Notes: a model not told the origin generated them from the sequence alone. Positions 40,345-49,111 are shown, counted from the stretch's first letter. The stretch: 64,000 nucleotides of DNA from BD2-11 sp965221785 (GCA_965221785.1 CBDCSR010000002.1:930001-994000), one strand, 5' to 3'. Numbers and translations are program-made.

Positions 40345-41634
40345 TCAGTTGCGCGTAAGCCGCAGCACCTGAGGGTGCTGGACGTCCAGTTCGTCTTCCC
40401 ACACGCCGAGGACGGCGTCCATGGTGATATCCGACACCGTAAAGCGGTCCGGGATCTCTACCGTACCAAGCCAGGTCCCGTCGGCATCCAGCACCAGCCA
40501 CTCCTGCGGCTGGTCCTGCTCGCTTTCTCCCCGGTACAACTCCAGCCAAACCGCCCCGGAAGGATCGACGCGGATGTCGGCGAAGGCGGGTCGGGTATCG
40601 GACGCGGGAAGGGCTTCGAACACCGCCCTGAGCGGATGTCCGGGCTCAAGTCTCTCAAGAAAGTGATCACGCTCTGCGGCGATTCGGGCGTCGCTCAGGT
40701 CTAGGGGATAGCCGGGAACGCGCAGGATGCGCACGAGATTCCCGGATGCGTCCAGTTCCTCCACCTGCATCATGTCCGACGCACCGTGAAACACGCTGCG
40801 TCCAAGGGACGCGATGTGCGACATCTTGCCGAAGTGCAGCCTCGCGCCCGCGCCCCCGGCCAGTGAACCGTCGTGGACGTGTACCGAAATCTCGGTCCCC
40901 CGAGTCTCGCCGATGCTATCGAGTTGCGCCCTCTCGAGCCCGAAAAGGACCAGGGGCTCCGGGCGGCGCACCAACCCGGTGAGGCCATCCCCCGGCAACA
41001 CTCGCCTCCTGAATTCGGGCAGGATGGCGCCACCATCCAGGTAGTGCAGGTCGGTGGTGAAGAGGCGGTCGGTGGTGAAGCGGTCGACGTTGAAGGTGTG
41101 GACCACCGTCAGGTCGGGGGCAATCACCGTGACGCGCCCGTCGTCAAGGGCCAACAGGGTGTCGCCGGCCGCCTCGATACCGTCCAGATCTCTGAATTCG
41201 CCGGGACCGTCTCCGCTTCCACCGAAGAACCCCAGGAACCCGCCGGTCGCCGAGAACAGCCGTACTTCCAACGAGCTCCTGTCCGCTATCATGAGAGAGC
41301 CGTCCGGGCGTTGCTTCATGCTGCCGGCCCGATGGAACTCGTGGGCCGGCCCGCTTCCGGACAGGGTGAGGTCGACGACCGGATCCGGGTCGATACGCCA
41401 GTGGCTGGAATCGCCCCAGAGCGGCCGCATGGCCTCGATGATCTCGATGCCGGCGCTGTCGCGTCGGACCACGAGCGGGAGGCCGGCGTCCTGGTTGGTA
41501 CAGGAAGCGATGCCGGACAAGAGCAAAGCTGTCATGCGTAGCAAGACCGAATCCAGGTGGATGAAGGATGGGTTGCGATCTTCCCGGCTGCTTCCGCGGT
41601 CGCCCGTGTGTGAGCATGCGTGGCAGGGGCTCAC
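40345..41634 (-). CDS. Six-bladed beta-propeller lipoprotein, array copy 3
   Basis: Up to 429 residues. The GTG at 41634 overlaps the stop of copy 2 as GTGA and gives a long N-region before the lipobox LLLSGIASCTN; an internal ATG at 41535 would give a very short leader. The body follows the array pattern: PLVVRRDSAGIEIIEAMRPL, DLTLSGSGPAHEFHRAGSMK, FLGFFGGSGDGPGEFRDLDG, MQVEELDASGNLVRILRVPG and WEDELDVQHPQVLRLTRN. A small insertion (FTTDRLFTTDLHYLDGG) repeats FTTD-L in the middle, a local duplication. It is translationally coupled to copy 2. Confidence 0.8.
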   Translation of the reverse strand: MSPCHACSHTGDRGSSREDRNPSFIHLDSVLLRMTALLLSGIASCTNQDAGLPLVVRRDSAGIEIIEAMRPLWGDSSHWRIDPDPVVDLTLSGSGPAHEFHRAGSMKQRPDGSLMIADRSSLEVRLFSATGGFLGFFGGSGDGPGEFRDLDGIEAAGDTLLALDDGRVTVIAPDLTVVHTFNVDRFTTDRLFTTDLHYLDGGAILPEFRRRVLPGDGLTGLVRRPEPLVLFGLERAQLDSIGETRGTEISVHVHDGSLAGGAGARLHFGKMSHIASLGRSVFHGASDMMQVEELDASGNLVRILRVPGYPLDLSDARIAAERDHFLERLEPGHPLRAVFEALPASDTRPAFADIRVDPSGAVWLELYRGESEQDQPQEWLVLDADGTWLGTVEIPDRFTVSDITMDAVLGVWEDELDVQHPQVLRLTRN

Positions 41635-42845
41635 ATTCCGCCCCGCCTCAGCCGCAGCACCTGCGGATGTTCGACGTCCAGCTCATCGCGCCAGACGCCG
41701 AGGACGGTTTCCATGGTGATATCCGAGACGGTGAAGCGATCGGGGATACCAACGTTCCCTAGCCAGGTCCCATCGGCGTCCAGCACCAGCCATTCCTGGG
41801 GCTGGTCCTGCTCGCTGTTTCCCCGGTAGAGCTCGAGCCAGAGTGCTCCCGAGGGATCGACGAGGATGTCGTCGTAGGCGGGCCGGGTCGCCGGCGTGGG
41901 AGAATCTTCGACCATCTGCCGGAGAAACGCGGGCATGGCTTCCGGAACCGCCTCGAAACGGGCTGCCCGCTCGGCCGCGACAAGGGCGTCGCTCAGCTCC
42001 AGCGGATAGCCGGGAATCCGCAGGATGCGCACAAGACTCCCGGACCTGTCCAGTTCCTCTACCTGCATCATGTCCGAGGAACCCCGAAAGAGCCGCCCTT
42101 CAAGGGTTTCGATGTGAGCCGACCTGGCGAAGAGGGACTCGGCACCCCCGAATTCACCGTCGCGCGCGTGCACGTAGCCCTCGCTCCCGCGGGTCTCGCC
42201 GATGCTGTCGATCTGCGTTCCCTCCAGATCGAGGAGGACGAGAGGCTGCGGGTTTCGGATCAGTCCGCTCTCGCCTTGCTGAGGCAGTATCGGTGGCCGC
42301 AATTCCGGAACGATCGCGCCGCCGCGAAGATGGTGCAGGTCATACGCAAAGCGATCGACGTTGAAGGTTCGGATCACGGCCAGGTCGTGGGAGGCCACGA
42401 CAACGCGTCCGCGGCCGAAGGCGAGGAGGGTGTCACCGGCGTTCTCGACCCTCCCCAGGTTTGTGAATTCTCCGGGACCGTCTCCTCTCCCGCCGAAAGC
42501 GCCCTGGAACTCGCCGGTCTCCGAAAACACCCGCACTTCCCGCGAGTTGCGATCGGCAATCACGAGAGAGCCGTCCGGACGCTGCTTCATGCTGCCGGAC
42601 CGGAAGAACTCGTGGGATGGTCCGCTGCCGGTTAGCGTGAGGTCCACCAGCGGATCCGGATCGATGCTCCAGAGGCTCGAATCGGCCCAGAGCGGCCGCA
42701 TGGCTTCGACGATCTGGATGCCGGCGCTGTCCCGCTGGACGACGAGGGGCGTGCCGGAGTCTGTGTCGCCGCAGGCGACGATCGCGCACAGCAGGAGCAA
42801 CGCGGCGCTCCGGGAACCGGCGGTCGAACGTGTCGGCGTGATCAT
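41631..42845 (-). CDS. Six-bladed beta-propeller lipoprotein, array copy 2
   Basis: 404 residues from ATG 42845 (GGAG five bases upstream). The lipobox is AIVACGD, followed by PLVVQRDSAGIQIVEAMRPL, DLTLTGSGPSHEFFRSGSMK, FQGAFGGRGDGPGEFTNLGR, MQVEELDRSGSLVRILRIPG and WRDELDVEHPQVLRLRRGGM. The open frame runs on upstream through copy 1 in a shifted frame because of high GC, but that part is not coding. It starts 26 bases after copy 1, and its stop overlaps copy 3. Copies 1-3 are the most alike, suggesting recent duplication. Confidence 0.85.
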   Translation of the reverse strand: MITPTRSTAGSRSAALLLLCAIVACGDTDSGTPLVVQRDSAGIQIVEAMRPLWADSSLWSIDPDPLVDLTLTGSGPSHEFFRSGSMKQRPDGSLVIADRNSREVRVFSETGEFQGAFGGRGDGPGEFTNLGRVENAGDTLLAFGRGRVVVASHDLAVIRTFNVDRFAYDLHHLRGGAIVPELRPPILPQQGESGLIRNPQPLVLLDLEGTQIDSIGETRGSEGYVHARDGEFGGAESLFARSAHIETLEGRLFRGSSDMMQVEELDRSGSLVRILRIPGYPLELSDALVAAERAARFEAVPEAMPAFLRQMVEDSPTPATRPAYDDILVDPSGALWLELYRGNSEQDQPQEWLVLDADGTWLGNVGIPDRFTVSDITMETVLGVWRDELDVEHPQVLRLRRGGM

Positions 42846-42871
42846 TTCCGCTCCAAGGGGTTTCGGATGTC

Positions 42872-44083
42872 TCAGTTGCGTGTCAGGCGCAGCACCTGCG
42901 GATGCTCGATGTCCAGCTCGTCCTGCCAGTCGCCGAGGATGGCGTCCATGGTGATGTCGGATACCGTGAAGCGGTCTGGAATCTCCACGGTCCCGAGCCA
43001 GGTCCCGTCGGCATCCAGCACCAGCCATTCCTGCGGCTGGTCCTGCTCGCTTTCGCCGCGGTGGAGTTGCAGCCAGACCGCCCCGGAAGGGTCTACGAGG
43101 ATGTCGGTGAAGGCGGGTCGGGTGTCGGAGGCGGGCGCGGCTTCGAACCCCGCCCGCAACGGCGAGGTCGATCCGGGCCGGAATCTGTCGAGAAAGAAAT
43201 CCCGCTCGGCGGCGATCTGGGCGCCGCTCAGGTCGAGCGGGTAGTCGGGTATGCGCAGGATGCGCACGAGATTCCCGGACACGTCCAGTTCTTCCACCTG
43301 CATCGTGTGGTTCGAACCCAGTAATATGCGTTGCCCAAAGGTCGTGATGTGAGATGTCTTGCCGAAATAGGGGGGTACGTACCCGCTGCCACCTTCGTGG
43401 ACGTGCACGTAGAGTTCGGGTCCTTGCATCTCGCCGATGCTGTCGATCCGCTCTCCTTCCAGATCGAGGAGGACGAGGGGCACCGGAGGCCGAATCAGTC
43501 CGGTAACGCCAGCCGGCGGCAACACCAGCGACCGCGGCTCCAGCAGGATCGCTCCGGTGTCCAGATAGTAGAGGCCGAGCGTAAAGGGAGCGATGGCGAA
43601 GGTCCGGATGACCGTCAGGTCGGGGGCGACCACGGTGACGCGTCCACCGGTATCCAGGGCCAGGAGGGTGTCCCCGGCATTCTCGATCACGCTCAGGTCC
43701 CCGAATTCGCCGGGACCGTCGCCGCTTCCACCGAACGACCCCAGGAACTCGCCCGCCGCGGAGAACACCCGCACTTCCTCCGAGCTTCTGTTGGCAAGCA
43801 TCAGAGAGCCGTCCGGACGCTGCTTCATGCTGCCGGATCGATAGAACTCGTGTTCCGGGCCGCTGCCGGTGAGCGTGAGGTCCACGACCGGGTCCGGGTC
43901 GATGTGCCAGAGGCTGGAATCGCCCCAGAGCGGACGCATCGCCTCGATGATTGTGATGCCGGCGCTGTCGCGCTGGACGACCAGGGGGGTGCCCGAATCG
44001 GCGTCGCCGCAGGCGGCAAGGCCACACAGCAGGAGCAGGGCGGCAGGCCGGAGACGGGCCGTGAAGTGTGAGGACATTGTCAT
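42872..44083 (-). CDS. Six-bladed beta-propeller lipoprotein, array copy 1 (first transcribed)
   Basis: 403 residues; ATG 44083 (or the ATG two codons on). The lipobox is CGLAACGD, followed by PLVVQRDSAGITIIEAMRPL, DLTLTGSGPEHEFYRSGSMK, FLGSFGGSGDGPGEFGDLSV, MQVEELDVSGNLVRILRIPD, LVDPSGAVWLQLHRGESEQD and WQDELDIEHPQVLRLTRN. It follows the serine-hydrolase lipoprotein gene by 59 bases on the same strand. That gap contains a remnant of another copy's 3' end. All five copies should sit on the periplasmic face of a membrane, perhaps as a set of receptors differing in the middle blades. Confidence 0.85.
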   Translation of the reverse strand: MTMSSHFTARLRPAALLLLCGLAACGDADSGTPLVVQRDSAGITIIEAMRPLWGDSSLWHIDPDPVVDLTLTGSGPEHEFYRSGSMKQRPDGSLMLANRSSEEVRVFSAAGEFLGSFGGSGDGPGEFGDLSVIENAGDTLLALDTGGRVTVVAPDLTVIRTFAIAPFTLGLYYLDTGAILLEPRSLVLPPAGVTGLIRPPVPLVLLDLEGERIDSIGEMQGPELYVHVHEGGSGYVPPYFGKTSHITTFGQRILLGSNHTMQVEELDVSGNLVRILRIPDYPLDLSGAQIAAERDFFLDRFRPGSTSPLRAGFEAAPASDTRPAFTDILVDPSGAVWLQLHRGESEQDQPQEWLVLDADGTWLGTVEIPDRFTVSDITMDAILGDWQDELDIEHPQVLRLTRN

Positions 44084-44106
44084 TCCTCGCCCATGGATCT
44101 CGGGCG

Positions 44107-44126
44107 TCTCAGTTACGTGTCAGGCA
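44107..44126 (-). repeat. Remnant of a sixth propeller gene's 3' end
   Basis: GTCTCAGTTACGTGTCAGGC-like sequence here matches, with one mismatch, the stop-codon region of copy 1 near 42869-42888, which encodes the terminal LTRN and stop of the array proteins. It occurs in the spacer between copy 1 and the serine-hydrolase gene, where no propeller gene precedes it. It therefore looks like the scar of a lost copy or an unequal-crossover junction. Confidence 0.6.
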
Positions 44127-44142
44127 CCCGGACCCGCCGTCG

Positions 44143-45642
44143 CTACCAGCTCCACTCCGGATCCACGGCCTTGACCACCATGCCGAGCGCCTCGTACTCG
44201 CGATCGGTGCGGTCGGGGGCGTGGGCGGCCGCGGAGCGGTGGCTCTGCACCACGATCACCAGATCCTGGGAGGGAATGATGTAGGTCCGCTGGTGACCGG
44301 CCCCGGAGGGGTTGTAGGCGTCCGGCGGAAGCTGCGGGATGCGCCCTCCCCTGCCCTCCTCGTCCGCGGTGTTCAGCCAGAAGAGGCCACCGTAGTAGGG
44401 CTCCGGCCAGGCGGGCGCGGGGGAACTCACGAAGTCCACGAACTCCTCGGTGAGGAGCCGCTCGCCGTTCCACATGCCGCGGTTCAGGTAGAGCATCCCG
44501 AACCGCGCCCAGTTGCGGGCGGTGCCGTAGTTGTAGCCGGTGAGCAGGAAGTTGCCGTACGGATCGGTCTCCATGATGAAGCGGCGGATGCCGATCTTGT
44601 CGAAGAGGGCCCGCTGCGGCCAGCTCAGGTACTCCTCGCCCAGCTCGTCCTCGACCGTGCGCTGGACGATGTAGCCGAGCGTCCAGGGGTCGGAGTTGCG
44701 GTAGCGGCCGACGGTGTTGGGGGGGAACTCGGCGTCGCGGCTGATCGAGAACTGGAAGGCGTCGATGGGCGCCACGTAGCCCATGCGGTGGTCCACCTGC
44801 CCCGGTATGAAGGACGCAGCCATCTGCTCGGGGGTGGCGCCCGAGTTGCTGAAGCGGAGGCCGCTCGACATGCGCAGCAGATCGGCGATGCGGATCTCGG
44901 CGCGCGGGTCGCCCGGGGAGTTCTGCCACTCGGGCACGGGGGCGGGCTGCCAGATCTCCAGATGGCCCATCTGGATGAGGCGGCCGATCAGGGTGGCGGT
45001 CATGCTCTTCGCCATCGACCAGCTCTCAAGCTGCGTGTCCTTGTGGATGCCGGGGCCGTAGTCCTCGGCCAGGACGCGCCCGCGATGGACGACCAGGAAG
45101 GCTGCCCGGTTGTCGCCCTCGGTGAAGAAGGTCTCGACGGCCTGGTCGAGCAGCTCCGCGTCCACGCCTTCGGGGAGGGGCTCGTCCGGGAGCATGTCGC
45201 CCATCGGCCAGGGAGTGGTCTCGGCGGCCGGGAGCGCGCTCACGACTTCCCTCGGCGTGAAGAAGACGCCGTCGGTGTCGGGCGGGAGGATCACGCAGCC
45301 CTGGTCGCCGAAGTGCCGGGCGCGGGCCGACACGCCGTTCTGCGAGACGGTGACGATGCGCCGGTTCTCGTCGATGTCGATGGCGAGGCTCCCGCTCTCG
45401 TAATCGTGAACCTGCTCCTCGGTGTGGAGCACGCTGCCGTAGAGCGCTTCGGTGCGATCGCGCTCCGACACCCAGATGCCGGAGCAGTAGCGCTTGGCGG
45501 GGCCGCTGAGGAGGTAGTAGAGGGGAGGACCGTCCGGGGCTTCCGCTGTGGCGGCGGCCGCGGAGCCGGCGTCGGCCTCGGCGCAGGAGAGGAGGGGCAG
45601 GGCAACGAACACGACCGAACCGACGACTGCGATGCTTCTCAT
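44143..45642 (-). CDS. Serine-hydrolase lipoprotein, class C beta-lactamase-like
   Basis: 499 residues. ATG 45642 has GAGAAGAGG five bases upstream and gives a lipoprotein signal with lipobox ALPLLSC; the frame is open a further 282 bases upstream without support. An N-terminal ~130 residues of unknown fold contain CSGIWVSERD. The penicillin-binding-protein/esterase-like domain follows: SMAK with Ser209 and Lys212, YRN at 314-316 as the Tyr-x-Asn motif, and GAGHQRTYI near the place of the K/H-T-G element. Relatives are D-alanyl carboxypeptidases, esterases or lactonases; true beta-lactamase activity is not implied. It is the first gene before the propeller array, and probably in one transcript with it. 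Confidence 0.82.
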   Translation of the reverse strand: MRSIAVVGSVVFVALPLLSCAEADAGSAAAATAEAPDGPPLYYLLSGPAKRYCSGIWVSERDRTEALYGSVLHTEEQVHDYESGSLAIDIDENRRIVTVSQNGVSARARHFGDQGCVILPPDTDGVFFTPREVVSALPAAETTPWPMGDMLPDEPLPEGVDAELLDQAVETFFTEGDNRAAFLVVHRGRVLAEDYGPGIHKDTQLESWSMAKSMTATLIGRLIQMGHLEIWQPAPVPEWQNSPGDPRAEIRIADLLRMSSGLRFSNSGATPEQMAASFIPGQVDHRMGYVAPIDAFQFSISRDAEFPPNTVGRYRNSDPWTLGYIVQRTVEDELGEEYLSWPQRALFDKIGIRRFIMETDPYGNFLLTGYNYGTARNWARFGMLYLNRGMWNGERLLTEEFVDFVSSPAPAWPEPYYGGLFWLNTADEEGRGGRIPQLPPDAYNPSGAGHQRTYIIPSQDLVIVVQSHRSAAAHAPDRTDREYEALGMVVKAVDPEWSW

Positions 45643-45797
45643 GGTACCTCTTCTCCTCATTCTCGAAGCCTGGCGAAACGCCGCCATCCGCCAACATTCC
45701 CCCGGGCGTTGTGACCACGCAAGGAACAGCTCACAGGCGTATCCGACATTCCCGCCGCAGTGCGCCGTGGACACGGCATTCGTGCGGAGTCCTGCCG

Positions 45798-45856
45798 TTG
45801 ACAAGGAAGAAACCGAGGATAGGTTCATATCCACGTCGTTAACTGTGCAAATGCAC
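45798..45856 (+). promoter_or_regulatory. Promoter and palindrome upstream of the ParS/RES operon
   Basis: TTGACA (45798-45803), 16 bases, TAGGTT form a plausible promoter. GTGCA/TGCAC (45845-45856, two-base centre) is a perfect short palindrome 28 bases before the antitoxin ATG and a natural candidate for antitoxin autorepression. Confidence 0.4.
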
Positions 45857-45884
45857 CTTGTCCCGATCGCGGAGGGCGAAAGCA

Positions 45885-46379
45885 ATGGCACGCAAACCAA
45901 CAAGTGAGACGATGCCAACGTCACACGGCGACTGCGGTGACTCCTTCAACCTCAGGGAGCTCGCCGGACGAATGGTCCGGGAGTCGAGCCCGGTCTACGG
46001 CGAAGGCTCCGGCCTCGAAGTGGTGCGCGAGGCCGTTGCGGAGGGGCTGCCGGCCGAAGCGGTCAAGCAGCTTCAAGCCGAGTTGAAGCGTTTCGGCGTT
46101 CGGCGTGCTTCCGAGTACGTCAACGGAATCGTACCCCGGGCAACGTTGCAGCGACGGGAACGTCTCAAGGAAGACGAAGGCGGTACGGTGCTCCGGGTGG
46201 CCTCCGTCATCGCGCTGGCCGCGTACGTATGGGGAAACGACGAGTGGGCTGCGGAATGGCTGACCTGCCGACACCCTATGCTGGGCGGCGCGCGTCCCAT
46301 CGACCGAGCACTGTCCGAGGTCGGAACACGGCAGGTCGAGCACATTCTGTACTCGCTGCATTTCGGTCTCCCGGCCTGA
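45885..46379 (+). CDS. Xre/MbcA/ParS-type antitoxin
   Basis: 164 residues from ATG 45885, with GGAGGG eight bases upstream. The C-terminal half has the ParS/MbcA toxin-binding domain: RVASVIALAAYVWGNDEWAA, EWLTCRHPMLGGARPIDRAL and SEVGTRQVEHILYSLHFG. The N-terminal half (LPAEAVKQLQAELKRFGVRR, GIVPRATLQRRERLKEDEGG) fits the Xre-like DNA-binding part. It sits three bases before a RES-domain toxin gene, the usual partner, so this is a complete type II toxin-antitoxin operon. The protein should neutralise the toxin and repress the operon via the palindrome upstream. Confidence 0.82.
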   Translation: MARKPTSETMPTSHGDCGDSFNLRELAGRMVRESSPVYGEGSGLEVVREAVAEGLPAEAVKQLQAELKRFGVRRASEYVNGIVPRATLQRRERLKEDEGGTVLRVASVIALAAYVWGNDEWAAEWLTCRHPMLGGARPIDRALSEVGTRQVEHILYSLHFGLPA

Positions 46380-46382
46380 CGG

Positions 46383-46826
46383 TTGGACGTCTATCGAGTC
46401 CACCCTCGAGACTACCCGGCGCTGGGGGGAATCGGCGCCGGCATCTTCGGCGGACGCTGGAATCCGCCGGGCGTGCGCATGGTGTATGCCTCACTGGCGT
46501 ACGAGGGAGCCCTGCTGGAGCAGATGGCGCACACGACGACAGGGAAAGTCCCGGCTGCCCAGTTCGCCTCTCGCATCGTGATTCCCGAGGAATGCGCCGT
46601 GCCCAGGCTGAGCGAAGCCGAGTACCCCGACTGGCGCAACGCTGCCCGGTCGCGCGCAATCGGAGCGGAGTGGGTGGCATCCGGACGATCCGTTGCGGTC
46701 CAGGTTCCCTCCTTCGTCGCGCAGCCGTGGGGCTGGAACGTGATCCTCAATCCGCTGCATCCGGATTTTGCTCGCGTGAGCGTGGCGGAAGTTGTCGATG
46801 TAGTTTGGGATGCACGTTTCCAGTGA
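46383..46826 (+). CDS. RES-domain toxin (NAD+-targeting, ParT/MbcT-like)
   Basis: 147 residues of the RES family: MDVYRVHPRDYPALGGIGAG, FGGRWNPPGVRMVYASLAYE, GALLEQMAHTT and late VAQPWGWNVILNPLHPDFAR. The R-W-N-P-x-G-x-R-x-V-Y-A-S signature and the following glutamates match the active-site layout of the family. Its characterised members phosphorolyse or hydrolyse NAD+ or ADP-ribosylate a host enzyme; which applies here is unknown. The TTG at 46383 starts immediately after the antitoxin stop, implying coupling and weak initiation, sensible for a toxin. Length and motifs are intact. Confidence 0.82.
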   Translation: MDVYRVHPRDYPALGGIGAGIFGGRWNPPGVRMVYASLAYEGALLEQMAHTTTGKVPAAQFASRIVIPEECAVPRLSEAEYPDWRNAARSRAIGAEWVASGRSVAVQVPSFVAQPWGWNVILNPLHPDFARVSVAEVVDVVWDARFQ

Positions 46827-46851
46827 CACAGTCTGTTTCCGGAGGACTCCC

Positions 46852-48273
46852 ATGCGCGTGATCCTGGCCAAACTCGAGTCCCGGCGTGGCGTCGCGATGA
46901 TCGTCGCCACCGTCATGCTGATCGCCGTCCCGCTGACGGGACACGCCCAGACTCGCTCGCCCATCGACTCCGAAACCCGCTGGACGCTGGCGGGGGCGGG
47001 CGACGTGATCATGAACCGCCGCGTGATGCAGTTCGATCATCCCGGAGATCCCGCCTTCCAGGAGCTGGTCGACGTCATTCAGGGAGCGGACGCCGCCTTC
47101 ATGAACCTGGAGCAGTCGGTCTTCCGCCTAGAGGAGTTCACGGGCTGGCCGGCGGCCGAGAACGGGGGCAACTACGAGGTGGGGTCGCCCGAGACGCTGA
47201 AGGACCTGGTGGACATGGGGTTCGACCTATTCAACCGGGCCAACAACCACACCACCGACTACGGGGTGGAGGGGATGCGCCTGACCGGCCGGCTCATGGA
47301 CGAGTGGGGGCTGGTGCACGCCGGGGCCGGGGAGAACCTGGGATGGGCCAGCCGCCCGGGGTACCTGGAGACGCCCAAGGGCCGCGTGGCGCTGATCGGG
47401 ATGGCGTCGACCCACACGCCGATGTCGCGCGCGGGACGGGCGGGGCCGACCGTGCAGGGCCGACCGGGGCTGAACGCCCTCCGGCTGAACACCCGCCACG
47501 AGGGATCGCCCGCGACCATGGAGGCGTTGCGGGAGGTGGCGCGCTCGCAGGGAATCGAAGTAGACGACGACGAGGGGGTGGCCGTGCGGGCATTCGGGAT
47601 CACCGTGTATCCCGGCGACGAGGACCGCTCCGTGGTCACGCTGAACGATGTCGACCGGGAGCGGGTGCTGCACGAGGTGCGCAACGCCACCGATCAGGGC
47701 GACTACGTGGTCGCCAACAGCCATTCGCACGAGCCCGGCAACGCCTTCATGACGCCGCCGGACTGGATGGTCGAGTTCGCGCGCCAGGTCGTCGACGCCG
47801 GGGCGGCCACCTTCATCATCCACGGGCCTCACCAGCTGCGCGGCGTGGAGATCCACAACGGCCGGCCCATCTTCTACTCGCTGGGGGACTTCATCTTCCA
47901 GAACGAGACCATCGACCCGATGCCGTCCGACCAGCGCGACCGCTACGGCCTCCCGCTGGACCGGCTCGCCTCGGAGATCTACGACACCCGCTTCCAGGTG
48001 GACGAGGACGGCAACCCCACCACCGGCTTCCCGACCAACTCCCGTTGGTACGAGAGCGTGGTGCCGGTGGTGACCTTCGAGGACAGCGAGGCGGTGGAGA
48101 TCGTCTTCCACCCCATCGAACTGGGCTGGAAGGCGCCCCGCTCGCAGCGGGGCACGCCGCGCATCGCCCCGGAGGAGCTGGGCCGCAGGATCATAGAGCA
48201 CCTGGCGGAGCTGTCGCGGCCCTTCGGGACGGAGATTGTCTACGAGGACGGGGTTGGGGTGTGGAGGCGGTAG
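46852..48273 (+). CDS. CapA-family protein (poly-gamma-glutamate synthesis type)
   Basis: 473 residues. ATG 46852 follows GGAGG by six bases and gives a signal peptide (IVATVMLIAVPLTGHAQ). The CapA metallophosphoesterase-like domain shows WTLAGAGDVIMNRRVMQF, ADAAFMNLEQSVFR, DLFNRANNHTTDYGVEGMR, VHAGAGENL, YVVANSHSHEPGN and FIIHGPHQLRGVEIHNGRPI, with FYSLGDFIFQN following. The Asp, Asn and His residues of the family are present. In Bacillus CapA takes part in capsule poly-gamma-glutamate; isolated homologues like this one have other, mostly unknown roles. There are no other capsule genes in the window. It lies 25 bases after the toxin gene on the same strand. Confidence 0.82.
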   Translation: MRVILAKLESRRGVAMIVATVMLIAVPLTGHAQTRSPIDSETRWTLAGAGDVIMNRRVMQFDHPGDPAFQELVDVIQGADAAFMNLEQSVFRLEEFTGWPAAENGGNYEVGSPETLKDLVDMGFDLFNRANNHTTDYGVEGMRLTGRLMDEWGLVHAGAGENLGWASRPGYLETPKGRVALIGMASTHTPMSRAGRAGPTVQGRPGLNALRLNTRHEGSPATMEALREVARSQGIEVDDDEGVAVRAFGITVYPGDEDRSVVTLNDVDRERVLHEVRNATDQGDYVVANSHSHEPGNAFMTPPDWMVEFARQVVDAGAATFIIHGPHQLRGVEIHNGRPIFYSLGDFIFQNETIDPMPSDQRDRYGLPLDRLASEIYDTRFQVDEDGNPTTGFPTNSRWYESVVPVVTFEDSEAVEIVFHPIELGWKAPRSQRGTPRIAPEELGRRIIEHLAELSRPFGTEIVYEDGVGVWRR

Positions 48274-48286
48274 GGCCTCGTGCTCC

Positions 48287-49111
48287 ATGACGCTTCATGA
48301 GCTGCTGGACGTTCACTACGGTGCGGATGGCGACGACGTATTGTGCCGAATCCTCGAAGGGGGTGCGGATCCCCACCTGCGAAGCGGGCCGGGCGGAGAA
48401 ACGCCTCTTCACGTGGCCACCCGCCGGCGGCGCGCCGGGGCCGTGGAGATCCTCCTTGAGCACGGTGCCGACATCGACGCAGTGACGGAGGGCGGCAAGA
48501 CCGCGTACGCACACGCCGTCCGGAGGGGATTCGATGAGGTCGCCGCACTGCTCACGAAACACGGGGCGAGCACCGATCTGAACGAAGCGGACCGATTCGC
48601 AGTGGTGATCGTCAACGGAAACCTTGTTGATGCACGGACGATCCTCAAAGCCTGCCCGGGCGTTGCCCGAACCGGCAACCCCGAGGAAGACCGGCTGCTG
48701 GCGGATGTCGCCGGCCGCAACAACCGGGAGGCTGTGCAGTTGCTGATCGAGGCGGGCGCGGACTTCACCGCGGCAGGTCTCGATTCCGGGACCCCCCTGC
48801 ATCAGGCCGCCTGGTTCGGCCAGCCCGCGAACGGGCGTCTCCTGATCGGTGCCGGCGCGCCACTCGACATCTTCGACCCCGTGCACAAGGCGTCGCCAAT
48901 CCATTGGGCCGCCCACGGCTCCCGTTATTCCGGCGGCGCCGAAGAGCGCCAGGATGCGTACGTAGAGTTGGTCGAGATGCTGCTCGGAGCCGGATCCAGC
49001 CTGTCCTACCCGGATGATCCGGACAGCGACGCATACAGGCACCGGCTCCTGCGAGACGCAAGCCCGTGTGTGCGGGAGGTATTGCGGAGAGCGATGGGCG
49101 GTTGCCGATGA
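48287..49111 (+). CDS. Ankyrin-repeat protein, cytoplasmic
   Basis: 274 residues with about six ankyrin repeats (ETPLHVATRRRRAGAVEILL, KTAYAHAVRRGFDEVAALLT, TPLHQAAWFGQPANGRLLIG, SPIHWAAHGS) and a short C-terminal tail. Neither a signal peptide nor a lipobox is present, unlike the other ankyrin proteins in the window. The start is ATG 48287, 13 bases after the CapA stop; the ribosome site is weak. The repeat sequences are less regular than in the 12.3 kb protein. It probably acts as an adaptor in the cytoplasm; the partner is unknown. Confidence 0.75.
   Translation: MTLHELLDVHYGADGDDVLCRILEGGADPHLRSGPGGETPLHVATRRRRAGAVEILLEHGADIDAVTEGGKTAYAHAVRRGFDEVAALLTKHGASTDLNEADRFAVVIVNGNLVDARTILKACPGVARTGNPEEDRLLADVAGRNNREAVQLLIEAGADFTAAGLDSGTPLHQAAWFGQPANGRLLIGAGAPLDIFDPVHKASPIHWAAHGSRYSGGAEERQDAYVELVEMLLGAGSSLSYPDDPDSDAYRHRLLRDASPCVREVLRRAMGGCR

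Noticed and set aside
42846..44027. Upstream extension of the array copy 2 frame (798 codons in total)
   Set aside because: This part overlaps copy 1 in another frame and reads as Arg/Pro-rich shadow; the lipoprotein start is at 42845.
44068..45714. 548-codon plus-strand frame
   Set aside because: Antisense of the serine-hydrolase gene, which has SMAK and YRN motifs on the minus strand.
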